A stretch of 64,000 bases of DNA from Paenibacillus nuruki (GTDB taxonomy: Bacteria > Bacillota > Bacilli > Paenibacillales > Paenibacillaceae). The first letter of the stretch is position 1. Each line of letters opens with the position of its first letter. The stretch spans positions 22,654 through 86,653 of the forward strand of contig NZ_MDER01000036.1 in assembly GCF_001721045.1 (NCBI RefSeq), written 5' to 3'. Below the pieces are notes generated by a model. It worked only from the letters and a program-made list of their open reading frames with translations. It ran no database searches and was not told the origin of the DNA. This document shows positions 43,240 through 53,152 of this stretch, piece after piece. Both the position numbers and the translations under genes were made by a program.

Positions 43240-45396
43240 TTAACGTGTTGTAAATTGTAAGATTAGTGGCGTCGTGGATGAAACTTGTTGATCACTTTTC
43301 GCTGTTGGCTTCGCTTTGATGCCTTTTTCGATAATGATATTGTACGTTTCGTTTTTGGCAAATCCACTTGCTGTTGGTGTGATAAAGATACGATTCCATT
43401 TCATCGAGACATTTACATTAGTTACTACTTCTCCATTACTGTTAAGCACTGTGACATGATCCGGTGTCATAGAAGAGGAATCGATATATTTGTATTGTTT
43501 ATTTTTGAGTGCAACTTGCAAGCTGATACTTACCGGAATCGAAGGAGATAATTGCGCTTTACTTGGCAAGTCTTTGATTCCCATCGTTTGCTTAATCTGT
43601 GATAATTGCTTTTGGAAATTAGCATCACTTACATTTTTGCCATCAAATTTAGCTTTAAGCCAGTCTGCTGCTTTACCTGATGTTTTGGCTGTATTGAGTT
43701 GTTGTGTTGCTTTTTGAGTCGGTGTTGGTGTTGGAGCAACAGCTGGTGCTGTAACGGTTGTACTTGGTGTTGATGGTTGGCGTGGAATACCGCCGCCACC
43801 ACCACCACCGCCTCCGCCCCCACCACCAGATGGAACAGCAGCGACTAGATTAGTTGGTGCTGGTGTGGTAACCACAGGTACAGTTACAGCTGGTGTTGGC
43901 GCGAATACAGGTGTTGGTGTTGGAATAACTGGTTTACTTTCCACTACAGGTGTAGCTTCAGTAGACGGTGATAATGTCTGACCTGAGATGGATTTCCCAG
44001 TGGATTCGTTGCCTGTTGTATCTACCGTTTTTAGTGTAAATGAGTATGTTGTCGATGGAGACAACCCTTCCGCTTGATATACATTTTTGGTTACAGAAGT
44101 TACTAATTTGCCTGTATCGTTATAGACATTTACTTTTGCAAAATCTTTGTCTACCGGGTTCTGCCAGTTCAATGTTAAAGAGTTCGTTGTTGCTTGACTG
44201 ACTGTTAATCCATTTACTTCTGCTGGGGCTGTTTTATCTACTTTAGGAGCGAAAGTAACGAATCCATATCCATATAAATTGTCTCTTCCTGATGCTCCTA
44301 GATCGACAATATAATCTTCCAAATCCGTACGTAAATTCGCAATCGATTCCGAAGGATGTTCTTGTTTTAAAATTGCTAGTATACCTGCAATATGAGGAGC
44401 CGCTTGAGAAGTTCCGCTAGCTACAGCATATTTACCATTTAAATACGTAGACACAATATCAATACCAGGTGCAGAGACTTCCACTTTAGGACCTGTAGAA
44501 GAAAAGTCGCCCCGATTCAAATTTTTGTCGACTGCGGCTACAGCAATCACGCTACTGTATTGTGCGGGATAATTAACTGTGTCTGTTCCTGCTCCACTAT
44601 TTCCCGCAGAACAGACTACTAAAATACCATTGTTATACGCTTTATCGACCATATCGTGTAATGCTTGTGAATCATATTCAGTTCCTAACGACATATTGAT
44701 AATATCCATACGATTTTGGATCGCCCAATCGATTCCTTCTAGCACATCTTGCAGATTTCCTTTGCCATCTGCACCTAATGCTTTGACACCATATAACTGC
44801 ACGCCAGGAGCCGTTCCTGTTACAGCGCCATCGCCACTATGAGCAGCAATAATGCCACTTACATGTGTTCCATGCCCATTATCATCTGCGTATGAAGTTG
44901 TATAATCGACTGTGGATACACCACCAGCAATCGTAAGTTCACTATGAGCCGCTACTCCTGAATCGATAACAGCTACTTTGATACCTGATCCGTTGTATCC
45001 TTTATCCCACATTTGATTAGGTTGTACTGCTTGATAATTCCATTGCGATTGCTCTGTTGCATTGACAGTAGATCCTAATACTTGAAAATCAGAAGAATCG
45101 GTAACTTGAAACGGAACATTACGCTCGATATACGCAATATTGGGATCTTGCACCAAATCTTGCAATTCACCTGCACTGACGGTTGCGGATACCGCAGGTA
45201 ATGTTTTGAATTCATGTTGTACTTCTACACTTTGCTCGATAGCAGCTTCTTTACCTGCTTGATTTTTATACACAATAACGACTTCTTGATCTGCTCCTGT
45301 GATAGAAGCAGGAGATTCTTCTCCATATACTAATCCGGTATGAACCAAAGATAATGTAAGCAGTGACGAGACTACGATAGCTATATATTTTTTCAT
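43240..45396 (-). CDS. Secreted subtilisin-like serine protease with FN3 and C-terminal domain
   Basis: 718 aa. Signal peptide (about 1-25), I9-type propeptide (about 36-95), and S8 catalytic domain: Asp145 (AVIDSGVAAHS), His175 (NGHGTHVSG), Ser330 (GTSQAAPH). An FN3 domain follows (about 390-475). Then come a Pro/Thr-rich linker and a run of 12 glycines before a C-terminal domain (about 575-718) that may bind a ligand or be a Big-like fold. It is an extracellular degradative protease. It lacks SLH repeats of its own, but an SLH protein is encoded directly downstream. Confidence 0.92.
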   Translation of the reverse strand: MKKYIAIVVSSLLTLSLVHTGLVYGEESPASITGADQEVVIVYKNQAGKEAAIEQSVEVQHEFKTLPAVSATVSAGELQDLVQDPNIAYIERNVPFQVTDSSDFQVLGSTVNATEQSQWNYQAVQPNQMWDKGYNGSGIKVAVIDSGVAAHSELTIAGGVSTVDYTTSYADDNGHGTHVSGIIAAHSGDGAVTGTAPGVQLYGVKALGADGKGNLQDVLEGIDWAIQNRMDIINMSLGTEYDSQALHDMVDKAYNNGILVVCSAGNSGAGTDTVNYPAQYSSVIAVAAVDKNLNRGDFSSTGPKVEVSAPGIDIVSTYLNGKYAVASGTSQAAPHIAGILAILKQEHPSESIANLRTDLEDYIVDLGASGRDNLYGYGFVTFAPKVDKTAPAEVNGLTVSQATTNSLTLNWQNPVDKDFAKVNVYNDTGKLVTSVTKNVYQAEGLSPSTTYSFTLKTVDTTGNESTGKSISGQTLSPSTEATPVVESKPVIPTPTPVFAPTPAVTVPVVTTPAPTNLVAAVPSGGGGGGGGGGGGGIPRQPSTPSTTVTAPAVAPTPTPTQKATQQLNTAKTSGKAADWLKAKFDGKNVSDANFQKQLSQIKQTMGIKDLPSKAQLSPSIPVSISLQVALKNKQYKYIDSSSMTPDHVTVLNSNGEVVTNVNVSMKWNRIFITPTASGFAKNETYNIIIEKGIKAKPTAKSDQQVSSTTPLILQFTTR

Positions 45397-45635
45397 TCAA
45401 CTGATTCTCCTTTTTCTCTTATAAAGTAATGCCTTACCTACCACTTGCTATCTATAATACGTAGATTCTTTTGATTAAGATTACGTAAAATTAAATAGCG
45501 AAAAATATAATTTAAGACAGTAAATATTCTTTTTTGGTACTGATCAGATTCTGTCTACATTAGTCTTTCGAGTAATTTCGACATTTATCTTATAAGATTT
45601 ATCGGACGACTTTACAGAATTATGTATACTAATTA
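45397..45635. other. Intergenic region upstream of the S8 protease
   Basis: AT-rich with no gene seen. It presumably holds the protease promoter. The terminator of the ABM gene lies at its right edge. Confidence 0.35.
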
Positions 45636-45667
45636 TAAAAAAAAAGCCCTCTCCAATGGAAAGGGCT
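45636..45667 (-). terminator. Intrinsic terminator of ABM gene 1
   Basis: Stem with AGCCCT/AGGGCT and inner pairs, nine Ts on the minus strand, 30 bp after the stop. Confidence 0.8.
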
Positions 45668-45696
45668 GGGGCTTACGTAAATTGATATATATGGAA

Positions 45697-45996
45697 TTAA
45701 CCTCTTGGTACTTCTGTTGCGTTGAACAGTTTCGCATCCAAAGGGGCACCTGCAAATTCTTTCATATCTTTAACGAATTTTTGGAAATGAGCACTTTGGT
45801 TGTGTTCTTGTACAGCTTGCTCATCTTTCCATTCTTCTACCATTGTGAAGAAGTTAGGTTGGTGAAGATCGCGCATCAATGTATAACGGATACAACCTGC
45901 TTCTGCTTGAGAAGCGCTAACCAAACCTTCTGCTTCTACTAAAAATTCTTCTACTCTGTCAGGTTTAATCGTGATATTAGCATGAATAACAAACAT
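45697..45996 (-). CDS. ABM-domain monooxygenase-like protein, copy 1
   Basis: 99 aa ferredoxin-like alpha+beta barrel of the antibiotic biosynthesis monooxygenase (ABM) family, YgiN-like. The pattern includes VIHANITIKPDRVEEFLVEA, CIRYTLMRDLHQPNFFTMVEEWKDEQ and SAHFQKFVKDM. These dimeric proteins act on quinones or as small cofactorless oxygenases. It is highly similar to copy 2 immediately upstream, though each has its own terminator. Confidence 0.85.
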   Translation of the reverse strand: MFVIHANITIKPDRVEEFLVEAEGLVSASQAEAGCIRYTLMRDLHQPNFFTMVEEWKDEQAVQEHNQSAHFQKFVKDMKEFAGAPLDAKLFNATEVPRG

Positions 45997-46124
45997 ATAA
46001 GTAAACCTCCTATAAGTATATAATGTAATATGATTTTTTTAATGTTCTAAAAATCTCACTTACTAATTATAACCTATATGATGACAAAACCCAAATGATA
46101 TTGCAAACCTACAATATCATCGTA

Positions 46125-46157
46125 CAAAAAGCTACCTCTCGAAAGAAGTAGCTTTTG
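46125..46157 (-). terminator. Intrinsic terminator of ABM gene 2
   Basis: Stem AAAAGCTAC/GTAGCTTTT with inner TCT/AGA pairs. The minus strand ends in TTTTTG. Confidence 0.75.
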
Positions 46158-46181
46158 TGTTGGACAAGCTTATTTTACCTA

Positions 46182-46481
46182 TTAAACAACAGGCAATTGC
46201 ATAACTTTATATACTTTGACTTTTAAAGGTGCAGCTGCCATATCTTTTGTATCATTGATATGCTTGAGAAAATGAGCACTTTGTTCGTGAGCTGTAAGCG
46301 CTTCTTGGCTTTCCCATTCTTCGACCATCGTGAATAGGTTGGATTGATGTAAATCCACCATCAATGTATAACGAATATTGCCTTCTTCTGCTTGTGAAGC
46401 ATTTACAAAAGGATCAGCAAGTTGTAGAAAAGTTTCTACGTGTTCGGGTTGGATCAATATTTCGGCATGAATTACTAACAT
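46182..46481 (-). CDS. ABM-domain monooxygenase-like protein, copy 2
   Basis: 99 aa paralog of copy 1: VIHAEILIQPEHVETFLQLA, NIRYTLMVDLHQSNLFTMVEEWESQE and SAHFLKHINDT. The CIRYT/NIRYT difference near residue 36 replaces a Cys by Asn. The two copies look like a tandem duplication with independent transcription. It lies downstream of ilvA on the same strand. Confidence 0.85.
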   Translation of the reverse strand: MLVIHAEILIQPEHVETFLQLADPFVNASQAEEGNIRYTLMVDLHQSNLFTMVEEWESQEALTAHEQSAHFLKHINDTKDMAAAPLKVKVYKVMQLPVV

Positions 46482-46575
46482 TGGGGTAAAGCCTCCTATA
46501 AATAATAAACTGGCACGACTTATTAATTATATAGTAATTCCGCTCAAAACCCAACTATAACTCTAAGAATACTCA

Positions 46576-47847
46576 TCAGATCAGCAAATTAAACAAATTC
46601 AGATCACGATTAAGCTCGGTGTATTTAATACCATGTGCTTCCATTCGTTCCACCAATGCACCGTAATCTTCTGGTGTACTCAGTTCAATACCTACAAGTG
46701 CTGGGCCATTTTCTTTATTGTGTTTTTTGGTATATTCAAAGCGAGCAATATCATCATTCGGCCCTAATACTTTTTCCAAAAATTCACGCAAAGCTCCCGC
46801 ACGTTGAGGGAAGTTGATCATAAAGTAATGCTTCAATCCTTCATAGATCAATGAACGTTCTTTAATCTCTTGCATCCGATCAATATCGTTATTGCCGCCG
46901 CTAATAATACAGACTACTGTTTTGCCTTTAATCTGCTCGCGATACATATCAAGCGCCGCAATAGGTAATGCGCCTGCTGGTTCAGCTACAATCGCATTTT
47001 CATTATACAGATCCAGAATAGCCGAACATACTTTACCTTCAGGCACTTTCACCACATCATTTAATACATCACGGCAAATATCAAAAGTAAGCTGACCGAC
47101 ACGTTTTACTGCTGCACCATCAATAAACTTATCAATTTCACCAAGTGTGACTACTTCATTACGAGCAATAGCTTCACTCATCGAAGCCGCACCGGCAGGT
47201 TCCACACCAATCAATTGTGTGGATGGACTCATTGTATGCATGTATTGACCAACACCAGCAGCTAGACCACCGCCACCAATCGTAAGGAAAATATAATCAG
47301 CAGGTACGTCTAGACTTTCCATAATTTCCATACCGATTGTACCATTACCTGCAATAATCTTCGGATCATCAAATGGATGAATAAATGCCATTCCTTGTTC
47401 TTCACACGTTTTCATTGCTTCTTCATAAGCGTCATCAAATGTATCGCCAACCAGAATCACTTCTACATTTTTGCCACCGAACTTTTTCACCATTTCTACT
47501 TTTTGATTCGGTGTGGTACTTGGCATATAGATTTTGCCATGAATATTCAGAGCATCACAAGAAAAAGCTACACCTTGCGCATGATTACCTGCACTAGCAC
47601 ATACAATCCCTTTGTCTAATTCTGCTTGGGAAAGACTACGAATACGGTTATACGACCCGCGGATTTTGAAAGAACGAACGACTTGCATATCTTCACGTTT
47701 CAAAAAGATATTACATTCGTATCTTTCAGATAATGTATTATCTCGTTGTAAAGGGGTACGTACGATTACTTCGCGTAATACATGATGGGCACGTACAATA
47801 TCTTCCATGCCTACGATTTGCGGATTATATTCACCAGTTGCTGTCAT
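46576..47847 (-). CDS. ilvA: Threonine ammonia-lyase (threonine deaminase)
   Basis: 423 aa PLP enzyme converting threonine to 2-oxobutanoate for isoleucine synthesis. The PLP Lys is in SFKIRGSYN, substrate loop ASAGNHAQG, and PLP phosphate site TIGGGGLAAG. A single ACT-like regulatory domain occupies the C-terminus (HYFMINFPQRAGALREFL). The ATG at 47847 has GAGGAG 8 nt upstream; the open frame extends to 47889. A CodY-like box lies 118 bp upstream. Confidence 0.93.
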   Translation of the reverse strand: MTATGEYNPQIVGMEDIVRAHHVLREVIVRTPLQRDNTLSERYECNIFLKREDMQVVRSFKIRGSYNRIRSLSQAELDKGIVCASAGNHAQGVAFSCDALNIHGKIYMPSTTPNQKVEMVKKFGGKNVEVILVGDTFDDAYEEAMKTCEEQGMAFIHPFDDPKIIAGNGTIGMEIMESLDVPADYIFLTIGGGGLAAGVGQYMHTMSPSTQLIGVEPAGAASMSEAIARNEVVTLGEIDKFIDGAAVKRVGQLTFDICRDVLNDVVKVPEGKVCSAILDLYNENAIVAEPAGALPIAALDMYREQIKGKTVVCIISGGNNDIDRMQEIKERSLIYEGLKHYFMINFPQRAGALREFLEKVLGPNDDIARFEYTKKHNKENGPALVGIELSTPEDYGALVERMEAHGIKYTELNRDLNLFNLLI

Positions 47848-47964
47848 TGATTCTCTCCTCACTCCAAACGCCTCATTGATCTCAACCATCTCTATACGGT
47901 TCTCAACGTTTTCTCATTTATCTAAAGTACTCCTAACGTACCCTATTTTCAAGCTTAACCGATG

Positions 47965-47979
47965 AATTTGTTGAAAATT
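47965..47979. promoter_or_regulatory. CodY-like box upstream of ilvA
   Basis: AATTTGTTGAAAATT matches the CodY consensus AATTTTCWGAAAATT at 13 of 15 positions. ilvA is a known CodY target in B. subtilis. Binding is inferred. Confidence 0.55.
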
Positions 47980-48019
47980 AATCTAAAAACAGCAAAAGAC
48001 TTACTTTTTCAAAGGGTAC

Positions 48020-48047
48020 AAAAAAACCTTTTCCATAACGGAAAAGG
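48020..48047 (-). terminator. Intrinsic terminator of the DeoR-type gene
   Basis: Stem CCTTTTCC/GGAAAAGG (48027-48034 and 48040-48047) with seven Ts on the minus strand, 31 bp after the stop. Confidence 0.85.
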
Positions 48048-48078
48048 CTTAATTGACTACTATAAGCGAATATGATGG

Positions 48079-48876
48079 CTACTCGACAACGATCACATCA
48101 ACGCCCATATCTTGCAAATCTTGAATCGCTTCTTGCGGTAACTGATCATCGGTTACAAAACGATTCAAATCTTCCATACCCATTAGGCGCACCAAAGATT
48201 TACGACGAAACTTCGTACTATCGGTTAACAAAATGAGTTCATCGGAGATCTCAATAATCTTCTTCTTCAATTGTACATGTGCTTCAGAAGGTTCTGTTAA
48301 TCCGCGTGTCAGATCAAATCCATGACAGGAAAATAGAAATTTATCCACATGATAACTTTCGACCATTTTCTCTGCATGAATCCCTGTGTTTGCCATAGAA
48401 TCTCGATCTAGATACCCACCGATCAAAATGACATTGATCTCGGTTTTTTGCACCAGTTCATTTGCAATCGCTAGTGAATACGTCAGTACAGTTAGTGAAC
48501 GATTCGGTAATTGCTTGACCAAATGTAAACAGGTTGTACTGGCATCTAATGCGATCACATCGCCAGGTTCAATTAAAGATAATGCGTATTCAACAATCGC
48601 TTTTTTCTCTTCTAGATTCTGTGTTTCACGTTGTACCGCAGGCGATTCATATTGTTCCCGATTCCGGTTAAATACGGCTCCACCATGCGTACGTACCACA
48701 GCACCTTCATTTTCCAAACGTTCCAAATCACGTCTTATCGTCTCTTCAGTCACTTGAAAACGGCGGCTTAGTCCGGATACCCGTACGGTTCCTTCCGCTT
48801 CCAAAATTCGCAACGTCTCCAGCTTGCGTTGTGCTGCGGATGTAGTATCTTGTCGCTTTGGATTCTTGCTGCTCAT
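48079..48876 (-). CDS. DeoR/GlpR-family transcriptional regulator
   Basis: 265 aa. The N-terminal HTH is VSGLSRRFQVTEETIRRDLERLE followed by TRTHGGAVF-like VVRTHGGAVF. The C-terminal DeoR sensor includes DVIALDASTTCLHLVKQL and ILIGGYLDRDS. These repressors sense sugar phosphates. The start at 48876 (MSSKNPK) has AGGTG 8 nt upstream; the open frame extends to 48930. The nearest catabolic gene is the nucleoside hydrolase upstream. Confidence 0.88.
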   Translation of the reverse strand: MSSKNPKRQDTTSAAQRKLETLRILEAEGTVRVSGLSRRFQVTEETIRRDLERLENEGAVVRTHGGAVFNRNREQYESPAVQRETQNLEEKKAIVEYALSLIEPGDVIALDASTTCLHLVKQLPNRSLTVLTYSLAIANELVQKTEINVILIGGYLDRDSMANTGIHAEKMVESYHVDKFLFSCHGFDLTRGLTEPSEAHVQLKKKIIEISDELILLTDSTKFRRKSLVRLMGMEDLNRFVTDDQLPQEAIQDLQDMGVDVIVVE

Positions 48877-49189
48877 GGAATTACACCTGGCCTTACTATT
48901 GTATATTGTCAAACGTATATAGATCAGCATCTAGTACAATGCTCATTCGTGTCGAAACGATTCGTGTAAGCGTTTATCAATAGCTTTTAGCTACATATTT
49001 CAATGATACCGTATTTACCTTACAGTAACAATAAAAAATGAAAGAGAATGTCTACTTTAATCGGTATTTGTAACATTTTATGTATATTAATAAGATCTCA
49101 TCATCTAAAGCCCACCCGTTATGCAAGACTACACTCATCTTACATTGAACAGATCGGCTCTGAATAATGATTACTTATAATAGAAAAGA
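48877..49189. other. Intergenic region between nucleoside hydrolase and DeoR-type gene
   Basis: No gene seen. It contains the catabolite-response-like element at 48965-48978 and should carry the deoR-type promoter. Confidence 0.35.
48965..48978. promoter_or_regulatory. Catabolite-responsive element-like site (CcpA)
   Basis: TGTAAGCGTTTATC matches the cre consensus TGWAANCGNTNWCA at all but the last two positions. It lies about 90 bp before the DeoR-type start. Confidence 0.4.
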
Positions 49190-50113
49190 TTAGACGATTC
49201 GACTTAAAAAGTGTTTCAAAAAGCGAGAAGAATCTACATCTAATGCAACATCAATATGTGCCACAGCTGTATCGTGTTTGCCTGTCGTTTTGCCTAATGC
49301 GTCTGGATCGGTACATTCCACATGAATAGCATACGAAGTCGTGCGTACTATTGTAGGATCAATCGCTACGCCTACAGCTAATGGATCATGTAAAGCACAA
49401 CCTTTGCCACCTGTTACAATCTCATTATAAGCACCCATATAGAACTCCGTCATATCAGCTAAAAAGACAGATAACGCACTATTTTCCCGTCTCCATTCGT
49501 CCAAATGAACACCGGTGAGCAATGTTTTCATCGTGACATCCAGTCCTACCAATGTGATCGGCATTCCTGATGTAAGGACAAAAGCAGCTGCGTCAGGATC
49601 AGAGTAAATATTAGCTTCCGCATAAGGTGTAACATTACCCGGTACAGTAACCGCCCCACCCATCACCACTAATCGTTCAATCGTATTCACAATAGTAGGG
49701 TCTGTCTGAATAGCTTTGGCAATATTGGTCAACGGCCCTACTGCCACTACAGTGACTTTGCCTGGAGATGCTTGAATTTGCTGAACGATAAAGTCAGCTG
49801 CACTCATATGCTGCGCTTGACGTTCGGAAGGTTCCCGATACTGATTACCAATTCCATCTTCTCCATGAATATGACGGGCAAAAGGCTTCGTATATTCACG
49901 GCTCATCGGCTTACTTTCTCCTGCATAGACTGGAATTTCTTCACGCTCTAATTTATCTAATACGACCAGCGTATTACGCGTTGCTTCTTCGACTGTAATA
50001 TTACCGAATACCGTCGTCACTCCCAAAATATCCAATTCTGGTGAATGAGCTGCATATGCCAGTGCTAACGAATCATCAATCCCTGTATCTACATCTAAAA
50101 TAACCAATTTCAT
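49190..50113 (-). CDS. Inosine/uridine-preferring nucleoside hydrolase
   Basis: 307 aa Ca2+-dependent N-ribohydrolase. The signature DVDTGIDDSLAL is at the N-terminus, with VGPLTNIAKA, VVMGGA and NIYSDPDAA for substrate binding, and HDPLAVGVAIDP supplying the last Ca ligand. It releases ribose from nucleosides for salvage. The ATG at 50113 (MKLVILDVD) has AAGGGAACGGG upstream; the open frame extends to 50155. Confidence 0.92.
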   Translation of the reverse strand: MKLVILDVDTGIDDSLALAYAAHSPELDILGVTTVFGNITVEEATRNTLVVLDKLEREEIPVYAGESKPMSREYTKPFARHIHGEDGIGNQYREPSERQAQHMSAADFIVQQIQASPGKVTVVAVGPLTNIAKAIQTDPTIVNTIERLVVMGGAVTVPGNVTPYAEANIYSDPDAAAFVLTSGMPITLVGLDVTMKTLLTGVHLDEWRRENSALSVFLADMTEFYMGAYNEIVTGGKGCALHDPLAVGVAIDPTIVRTTSYAIHVECTDPDALGKTTGKHDTAVAHIDVALDVDSSRFLKHFLSRIV

Positions 50114-50528
50114 ATATCCCGTTCCCTTCTTAATATGTTCATTGCATTTTATCATATGTAGTGGAGGTGTAAAGTAACAGGGTGTTAAATACTATCTTCG
50201 ATACACAACCATATAAGAATATAGTAATGATGTGAATTGACTATATTTGGGTTTTTAGCATGAGATTACTTATAATTTGTGCAATACCTAACATCAGTAT
50301 TAGAATGATACCGTTTACGTGATACATAATTAACTGAAAAGTATAATGACCTATAGTCAATAGCTTGTTTTTTTTGTAGAATGGGAAGACATGTGATGTA
50401 AGATATCAATTTGAGATATCTATTGTAAGCAATATGAATCGTGAGCAGGTTGTTTCTCGCTCGATTCAAGTATAGGCATGACAATACTTGCTAATAGACA
50501 TGAAGAAGTCAATGAAATGGAGGATTTT
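50114..50528. other. Intergenic region between nucleoside hydrolase and amino-acid ABC operon
   Basis: 415 bp, AT-rich, with no gene. A 7-7-7 inverted repeat AGATATC/GATATCT lies at 50401-50421 and an imperfect GC-richer hairpin at about 50437-50467, upstream of the ABC operon. I do not see a T-box or other recognised riboswitch. Confidence 0.35.
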
Positions 50529-51986
50529 ATGAAGAAATCTAGGGTAATGTGGTTAGTAATGGCTCTCCTTCTTTTCTTTGGAGTATCTACAGGAAGCTTT
50601 GCCACGACTGCAACTGCACAAGCACAGGAAGGCAAAACTTATCAAATCGGTACAGATGTTACATTTGCTCCTTTCGAATTTCAAGATGCTAAACAAGAAT
50701 TTGTAGGAATCGATATGGATATATTAGCGGCAATTGCTAAAGACCAGAACTTTAGCTATGAAGTTAAGCCGTTAGGATTTAATGCAGCTCTTCAAGCATT
50801 ACAGACTGATCAAGTTGACGGTATGATTGCTGGAATGAGTATTACCGATGAACGTAAGCAAACATTTGATTTTTCAAAGTCTTATTTTGAAGCTGGCGTA
50901 GCTATGGCAGTTAAGCAAGGTAACGCTGATGTTAAATCGTATGAAGATTTACGTGGTAAAAATGTTGCTGTCAAAATTGGAACACAAGGATATACATTTG
51001 CTGAATCTATCAAAGATAAATATGGTTTTAGCCTAGTTCCTTTTGAAGATTCTGCACAGGTCTATGATGATATCAAAACAGGAAATTCAGTTGCTGGTTT
51101 TGATGATTATCCGGTACTGGCTTATGGTATTCAACAAGGAAATGGACTGCAATTAGCTCCAACTGAACAAGAAGCTAAAGGTTCTTATGGATTTGCTGTC
51201 AATAAAGGCAAAAATGCAGAATTGCTACAAAAATTCAATGCAGGTTTGGCTAATATTCGTAGCAACGGTGAATACGATAAAATTCTAAAAGAATATTTAG
51301 GTGAATCCGGAAATGGTGTGCCTGCTGCAAAGTTAGGTAGATTCGAATTGATTCAACAGTCTTTCCCTTACTTGCTTAAAGGATTATTGAATACTGTTGT
51401 TTATACGATCGTTTCACTATTCTTCGCATTTATTTTAGGTTTAATCTTTGGATTTATGAAAGTGAGTCATAACCGCATCCTACGTATTATCGCAACTATT
51501 TTCGTTGATGTATTCCGTGGTATACCGTTACTTGTACTAGCGTTCTTTATCTACTTTGGTCTTCCAGGAGCCTTTGGATTTACAATGCCACTGTTTGTCG
51601 CTTCCGTTCTGGCTTTGAGTCTGAACGCAGGAGCTTATGTCACTGAGATTATTCGTGGTGGTATTCAATCGATTGATCGTGGACAAATGGAAGCTGCTCG
51701 CTCACTCGGTCTACCTTACCGTACAGCGATGATCAAAATTATTATTCCACAAGCTGTAAAATTAATGATCCCTTCATTTATTAATCAGCTAGTGATCACT
51801 TTGAAAGATACATCGATTATGTCTGTTATCGGTCTAGTCGAATTGACACAATCCGGTAAAATCGTTATTGCTCGTACTTTCCAATCGTTTGATATCTGGT
51901 TAGTCGTTGCTATTATGTATCTAATTGTTATTACAATCCTTACCAAAATCTCTAACCACATCGAAAGGAAGGTCAGCAATGGATAA
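50529..51986 (+). CDS. Polar amino-acid ABC transporter: substrate-binding protein fused to permease
   Basis: 485 aa. A signal peptide ends near TATAQAQEG (about residue 33). A family-3 binding domain follows (about 38-265; [25 protein letters not shown]). Then comes a five-helix permease domain (about 285-480) with the ATPase-contact EAA loop [22 protein letters not shown]. This GlnH-GlnP-type fusion imports glutamine, glutamate or arginine-like substrates. The ATG at 50529 has GGAGG 6 nt upstream. It overlaps its ATPase gene by 8 nt. Confidence 0.92.
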   Translation: MKKSRVMWLVMALLLFFGVSTGSFATTATAQAQEGKTYQIGTDVTFAPFEFQDAKQEFVGIDMDILAAIAKDQNFSYEVKPLGFNAALQALQTDQVDGMIAGMSITDERKQTFDFSKSYFEAGVAMAVKQGNADVKSYEDLRGKNVAVKIGTQGYTFAESIKDKYGFSLVPFEDSAQVYDDIKTGNSVAGFDDYPVLAYGIQQGNGLQLAPTEQEAKGSYGFAVNKGKNAELLQKFNAGLANIRSNGEYDKILKEYLGESGNGVPAAKLGRFELIQQSFPYLLKGLLNTVVYTIVSLFFAFILGLIFGFMKVSHNRILRIIATIFVDVFRGIPLLVLAFFIYFGLPGAFGFTMPLFVASVLALSLNAGAYVTEIIRGGIQSIDRGQMEAARSLGLPYRTAMIKIIIPQAVKLMIPSFINQLVITLKDTSIMSVIGLVELTQSGKIVIARTFQSFDIWLVVAIMYLIVITILTKISNHIERKVSNG

Positions 51987-52707
51987 AATTAAAGTAACCG
52001 GTCTGAAAAAAAGCTTTGGCTCCAATCATGTACTGAAAGGTATTGATCTGGAAGTTAAAGAAGGCGAAGTGGTTTGTGTCATTGGTCCATCTGGTTCGGG
52101 TAAAAGTACCTTCCTTCGTTGTATTAACCGTCTGGAAGAGATTACAGCAGGTACAGTCATTGTCGATGATTACAACATCAACGATAAACAAACCGATATC
52201 AACAAAGTACGCGAAAATATCGGAATGGTGTTCCAGCACTTTAATCTTTTCCCGCATATGAGCGTAATCAAAAATATTATGTTAGCTCCAACCGAACTCA
52301 AAAAATCGTCTCCAGCAGAAGCTCGTAATATCGCTCTCAAATTGCTAGATCGTGTTGGATTAGCAGATAAAGCCGATGCACTACCTAACCAATTATCAGG
52401 TGGTCAAAAGCAACGTGTAGCGATTGCACGCGCACTGGCTATGAATCCGGACGTTATGTTATTCGATGAACCGACTTCTGCACTTGATCCTGAAATGGTC
52501 GGTGAAGTACTAGGTGTTATGAACTCTCTTGCCAAAGAAGGCATGACCATGATGATCGTAACTCATGAAATGGGCTTTGCTCGTGAAGTGGCCGATCGTG
52601 TGATCTTTATGGATGGCGGTTATGTGGTAGAAGAAGGTACACCTGAAGAAGTATTTGGTAATCCTCAACACGAACGTACGATTAGCTTTTTAGAAAAAGT
52701 ACTCTAG
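51979..52707 (+). CDS. glnQ: Polar amino-acid ABC transporter ATP-binding protein (GlnQ-like)
   Basis: 242 aa. Walker [11 protein letters not shown]-loop [12 protein letters not shown], signature LSGGQKQR, Walker [15 protein letters not shown], and switch His in VTHEMG. It partners the fused binding-protein/permease encoded just upstream. AAGGAAGG precedes the ATG at 51979. A terminator follows at 52747. Confidence 0.94.
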   Translation: MDKIKVTGLKKSFGSNHVLKGIDLEVKEGEVVCVIGPSGSGKSTFLRCINRLEEITAGTVIVDDYNINDKQTDINKVRENIGMVFQHFNLFPHMSVIKNIMLAPTELKKSSPAEARNIALKLLDRVGLADKADALPNQLSGGQKQRVAIARALAMNPDVMLFDEPTSALDPEMVGEVLGVMNSLAKEGMTMMIVTHEMGFAREVADRVIFMDGGYVVEEGTPEEVFGNPQHERTISFLEKVL

Positions 52708-52746
52708 TTATTCCAAAGTAATAACATCATAAATGATATAATACAC

Positions 52747-52779
52747 AAAAGACTGCGAATATACATTCGACAGTCTTTT
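52747..52779 (+). terminator. Intrinsic terminator of the amino-acid ABC operon
   Basis: Stem AAAAGACTG/CAGTCTTTT with inner GAAT/ATTC pairs and a T-rich tail, 39 bp after the stop. Confidence 0.8.
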
Positions 52780-52845
52780 GTTTTATTCTAATAGATTGTA
52801 GATACATAGCTGTTCCTATTACATAGTAGAAAGGTGAATACTCTT

Positions 52846-53136
52846 ATGAAAAAAACAGGTTTGCTTTTAGGCTCAGGTGCTCTTTTTCTAGTTGTACTGT
52901 ATTTTGTTCAATTTGTATTACCATATGAATTTGAACATATACTTCAAGTGGTTGCCGTAATATTAATTGTTATTACACTGGCTCTTTCAGGTACGTTAGT
53001 CAGTGGAGATCGGATGCGAGCGAATCAAGCGATCGACCCTACTTCCAGAGACCGAGGTATGGTTAATTCATGGAGCATTATTTTGTTTAGTCTACCTGTT
53101 TATATGGTATTGATAATCTTATATTTGTGGGGTTAA
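52846..53136 (+). CDS. Small membrane protein, unknown function
   Basis: 96 aa with three hydrophobic helices (about residues 5-24, 30-49 and 73-94). A short cytosolic loop, SGDRMRANQAIDPTSRDRG, lies between the last two. The layout resembles DUF3899/DUF5316-type small Bacillota membrane proteins, but I cannot assign a family. The ATG at 52846 has AAAGGTG about 10 nt upstream; a GTG at 52834 is in frame. Confidence 0.65.
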   Translation: MKKTGLLLGSGALFLVVLYFVQFVLPYEFEHILQVVAVILIVITLALSGTLVSGDRMRANQAIDPTSRDRGMVNSWSIILFSLPVYMVLIILYLWG

Positions 53137-53152
53137 AAAGAAATACTATTCT

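Noticed and set aside
47848..48019. T-box leader upstream of ilvA
   Set aside because: No T-box sequence or specifier-type structure is visible. A CodY-like box is the only recognisable signal.
50156..50528. Riboswitch or small RNA upstream of the amino-acid ABC operon
   Set aside because: Short inverted repeats are present, but no conserved riboswitch blocks could be recognised.
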